Positions 62,144 through 64,000 of a DNA stretch of 64,000 bases are shown here, in pieces (the first letter of the stretch is position 1; every line of letters begins with the position of its first letter). Source of the DNA: Xanthobacter autotrophicus Py2 (GTDB lineage: Bacteria; Pseudomonadota; Alphaproteobacteria; Rhizobiales; Xanthobacteraceae); the NCBI GenBank assembly GCA_000017645.1, contig CP000781.1, positions 124,001 to 188,000 on the forward strand, written 5' to 3'. The translations under genes and the position numbers were made by a program. The notes below the pieces were generated by a model. That model worked only from the letters and a program-made list of their open reading frames with translations, searched no databases and was not told the origin of the DNA.

Positions 62144-62745
62144 CGAGGGCGGTCGCCGCTCAGTGCCGCGCGTCGGGCAGGGGGGAGGGGCGGTGCCGGC
62201 CGGCGAGGCTCTCGTCTGTGCCGCGATGCACAAAGGCGCCGCACGGCTCGCGCATCTGGAACTCCAAACTGCACAGTTCCACCCCGCACAGTGTCCTGTC
62301 GCGCAGTGTCACGCCTCGCGACTGTCGCACGAAACCGTTCAAGGCAAGCCCCCGCGCGTTTCCCGTCCGTGGCACATGGGCAGAGATCCGGACCGTGCCA
62401 CGCCCGTCCCGGGCCGAGGCCAGGGACCGAAAAGACGCCGCTCCGGAACCGTCCGGCTCTGCCCGCATGGGGCGGGTGCACCCAACACCTAGCTCCGTTC
62501 GCGGGGGAAGACAATGCGCTGCCGCAAACCCTCCAATACCAACGGCTCCGGCCGATGACCGGGGCCGGGACGGCAGGCTCGTGCGCCGAACGGGCTTCAA
62601 CCGGCGATCCGGCAACCGGGCTGCGGGCGCAGGTCCAGATCGCGAGAAACAGGTCCAGATCGCCCTCAAAAACGAAGAACGCCGGCCCGAGGGCCGGCGT
62701 TCCGCTGGATCAGGGGTGGGGCGCGGAGGCGCCGCCGGATACTGT
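62144..62745. other. Intergenic region between kup and ahcY
   Basis: No gene supported. It contains the ahcY terminator (62668-62702), a 13-bp direct repeat CAGGTCCAGATCG at 62630 and 62650 (20-bp period), and a segment at 62265-62310 with repeated GCACAGT-like words. The kup promoter must be in the kup-proximal part but no clear -35/-10 pair was recognised. Confidence 0.55.
62668..62702 (-). terminator. Intrinsic terminator of ahcY
   Basis: GAACGCCGGCCC (62677-62688) and GGGCCGGCGTTC (62691-62702) form a 12-bp stem; on the minus strand a TTTTT run (complement of 62668-62672) follows shortly after. It lies 44 nt beyond the ahcY stop codon. Confidence 0.85.
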
Positions 62746-64000
62746 TCAGTAGCGGTAGTGCTCGCTCTTGAACGGGCCCTGCTGGGGCACGCCGATATAG
62801 GCCGACTGCTGGTCGGTGAGCTTGGTGAGCTTCACCCCGATCTTCTCGAGGTGGAGCGAGGCCACCTTCTCGTCGAGGTGCTTGGGCAGGGTGTAGACTT
62901 CCTTGGCGTACTGGCCGGGCTTGGTGAACAGCTCGATCTGCGCCAGCGTCTGGTTGGTGAACGACGCGCTCATCACGAAGCTCGGGTGGCCGGTGGCGTT
63001 GCCGAGGTTCACCAGGCGGCCTTCCGACAGCAGGATGATGCGCTTGCCGTCGGCGAACTCCACCTCGTCCACCTGCGGCTTCACATTGTGCCACTTCAGG
63101 TTCTTGAGGCCGGCCACCTGGATCTCGCTGTCGAAGTGGCCGATGTTGCAGACGATGGCGCGGTCCTTCATGGCCCGCATGTGATCCACCGTGATCACGT
63201 CCAGGTTACCGGTGGCGGTCACGAAGATGTCGGCGCGCTTGGCGGCGTCCTCCATGGTGGTGACCTCATAGCCTTCCATGGCGGCCTGGAGGGCGCAGAT
63301 GGGATCGACCTCCGACACCATCACCCGGCAGCCGGCATTGCGCAGGGAGGCGGCGGAGCCCTTGCCCACGTCGCCGAAGCCCGCGACCATGGCCACCTTG
63401 CCGGCCATCATCACGTCGGTGCCGCGGCGGATGCCGTCCACCAGCGACTCACGGCAGCCGTAGAGGTTGTCGAACTTGGACTTGGTGACGCTGTCGTTGA
63501 CGTTGATGGCGGGCCACAGCAGCGTGCCCTTCTTCTGCATCTCGTAGAGACGGTGCACGCCCGTGGTGGTCTCTTCGGTCACGCCGCGGATGGACTTGGC
63601 GAGCAGGGTGTACCAGCCGGGCTTGTGCTTCAGGCGGCGCTTGATGGCGGCGAAGAGGACTTCCTCCTCCTCGTTGGTGGCGCCGTCGAGGAAGGCGGTG
63701 TCGCCGTTCTCCGCGCGCAGGCCGAGGTGGACCAGCAGGGTGGCGTCGCCGCCGTCGTCCAGGATCATGTTCGGCGCGCCGCCGTCGGCCCACTCGAAGA
63801 TGCGGTGGGTGTATTCCCAGTATTCCTCCAGCGTCTCGCCCTTCACGGCGAAGACGGGGACGCCGGCGGCAGCGATGGCGGCCGCGGCATGGTCCTGGGT
63901 GGAGTAGATGTTGCAGGAGGCCCAGCGCACGTCGGCGCCCAGCGCCTTCAGCGTCTCGATGAGCACGCCGGTCTGGATGGTCATGTGCAGGGAGCCGGCG
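62746..64000 (-). CDS. ahcY: Adenosylhomocysteinase (5' end outside the window)
   Basis: The frame is open to the right edge: the last bases code [20 protein letters not shown], and the family has roughly 55 more residues upstream, so the gene is cut by the window rather than broken. [20 protein letters not shown] (NAD and substrate binding), [19 protein letters not shown] (Rossmann GxGxxG) and the terminal KSEHYRY are diagnostic. It hydrolyses S-adenosylhomocysteine to adenosine and homocysteine. Any SAH riboswitch would lie beyond 64000 and cannot be judged. Confidence 0.97.
   Translation of the reverse strand, partial: AGSLHMTIQTGVLIETLKALGADVRWASCNIYSTQDHAAAAIAAAGVPVFAVKGETLEEYWEYTHRIFEWADGGAPNMILDDGGDATLLVHLGLRAENGDTAFLDGATNEEEEVLFAAIKRRLKHKPGWYTLLAKSIRGVTEETTTGVHRLYEMQKKGTLLWPAINVNDSVTKSKFDNLYGCRESLVDGIRRGTDVMMAGKVAMVAGFGDVGKGSAASLRNAGCRVMVSEVDPICALQAAMEGYEVTTMEDAAKRADIFVTATGNLDVITVDHMRAMKDRAIVCNIGHFDSEIQVAGLKNLKWHNVKPQVDEVEFADGKRIILLSEGRLVNLGNATGHPSFVMSASFTNQTLAQIELFTKPGQYAKEVYTLPKHLDEKVASLHLEKIGVKLTKLTDQQSAYIGVPQQGPFKSEHYRY

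Noticed and set aside
62746-64000. ahcY as a truncated or broken gene
   Set aside because: The reading frame continues to the window edge with family sequence, so the missing N-terminus lies outside the window.

Overview
The window is high-GC DNA from an alphaproteobacterial diazotroph. The best fit is the Xanthobacteraceae (Xanthobacter/Azorhizobium type): nifH, fixABCX, nifV, cysE and nifW lie together with a typical set of nif-associated accessory genes under NifA/sigma-54 control, next to a complete 2-oxoglutarate dehydrogenase/succinyl-CoA synthetase/malate dehydrogenase block. No CRISPR array, tRNA, rRNA, transposase or prophage gene was seen.

Region 1 (1-22420) is a nitrogen-fixation island. 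It holds a stand-alone nifH with a near-perfect sigma-54 promoter and two NifA sites, fixABCX (electron bifurcation to nitrogenase), nifV (homocitrate), cysE and nifW, and many accessory genes. These include a GST, a Rieske protein, a DUF6156-like protein, a group II truncated hemoglobin, an Fe-S/HEAT-type repeat protein, a dienelactone-hydrolase-like protein, several tiny unknown proteins, and an operon coding for a degenerate response-regulator receiver, an ArsC/NifO-like protein, a double nitroreductase (SagB/ThcOx), a rhodanese-ankyrin fusion and ModD. Eight TGT-N10-ACA NifA sites and several -24/-12 promoters can be read by eye.

Region 2 (22421-33321): a ~970-bp stretch without a convincing gene marks the edge of the island. 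It is followed by mdh, sucCD, sucA, a YciI protein, sucB, an orphan nucleotidyltransferase and lpd.

Region 3 (33480-37286): an HxlR regulator divergent from an unusual F420-reductase-like/monooxygenase fusion, a VOC protein, a XerC-type recombinase and a PadR regulator.

Region 4 (37399-44956): a perfect 25-bp palindrome, a small XRE regulator, then a hyfBCEFGI-like operon. The HyfG-like subunit lacks the cysteines that bind the NiFe centre and no NuoI-like ferredoxin subunit is present, so this is an Ehr-type (energy-converting-hydrogenase-related) membrane complex of unknown substrate.

Region 5 (44970-52817): a GntR regulator with two winged-helix domains facing a hexuronate-type operon (tagaturonate reductase-like, polar-amino-acid-type ABC importer, Zn dehydrogenase, altronate dehydratase).

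Region 6 (52949-64000): a secreted double alpha/beta hydrolase, a second alpha/beta hydrolase whose start carries 27-bp tandem repeats, an acyl-CoA dehydrogenase/phosphotransferase pair with an operator-like palindrome, a flippase/synthase-like membrane protein, the potassium transporter Kup, and the 3' part of ahcY, which runs off the window.
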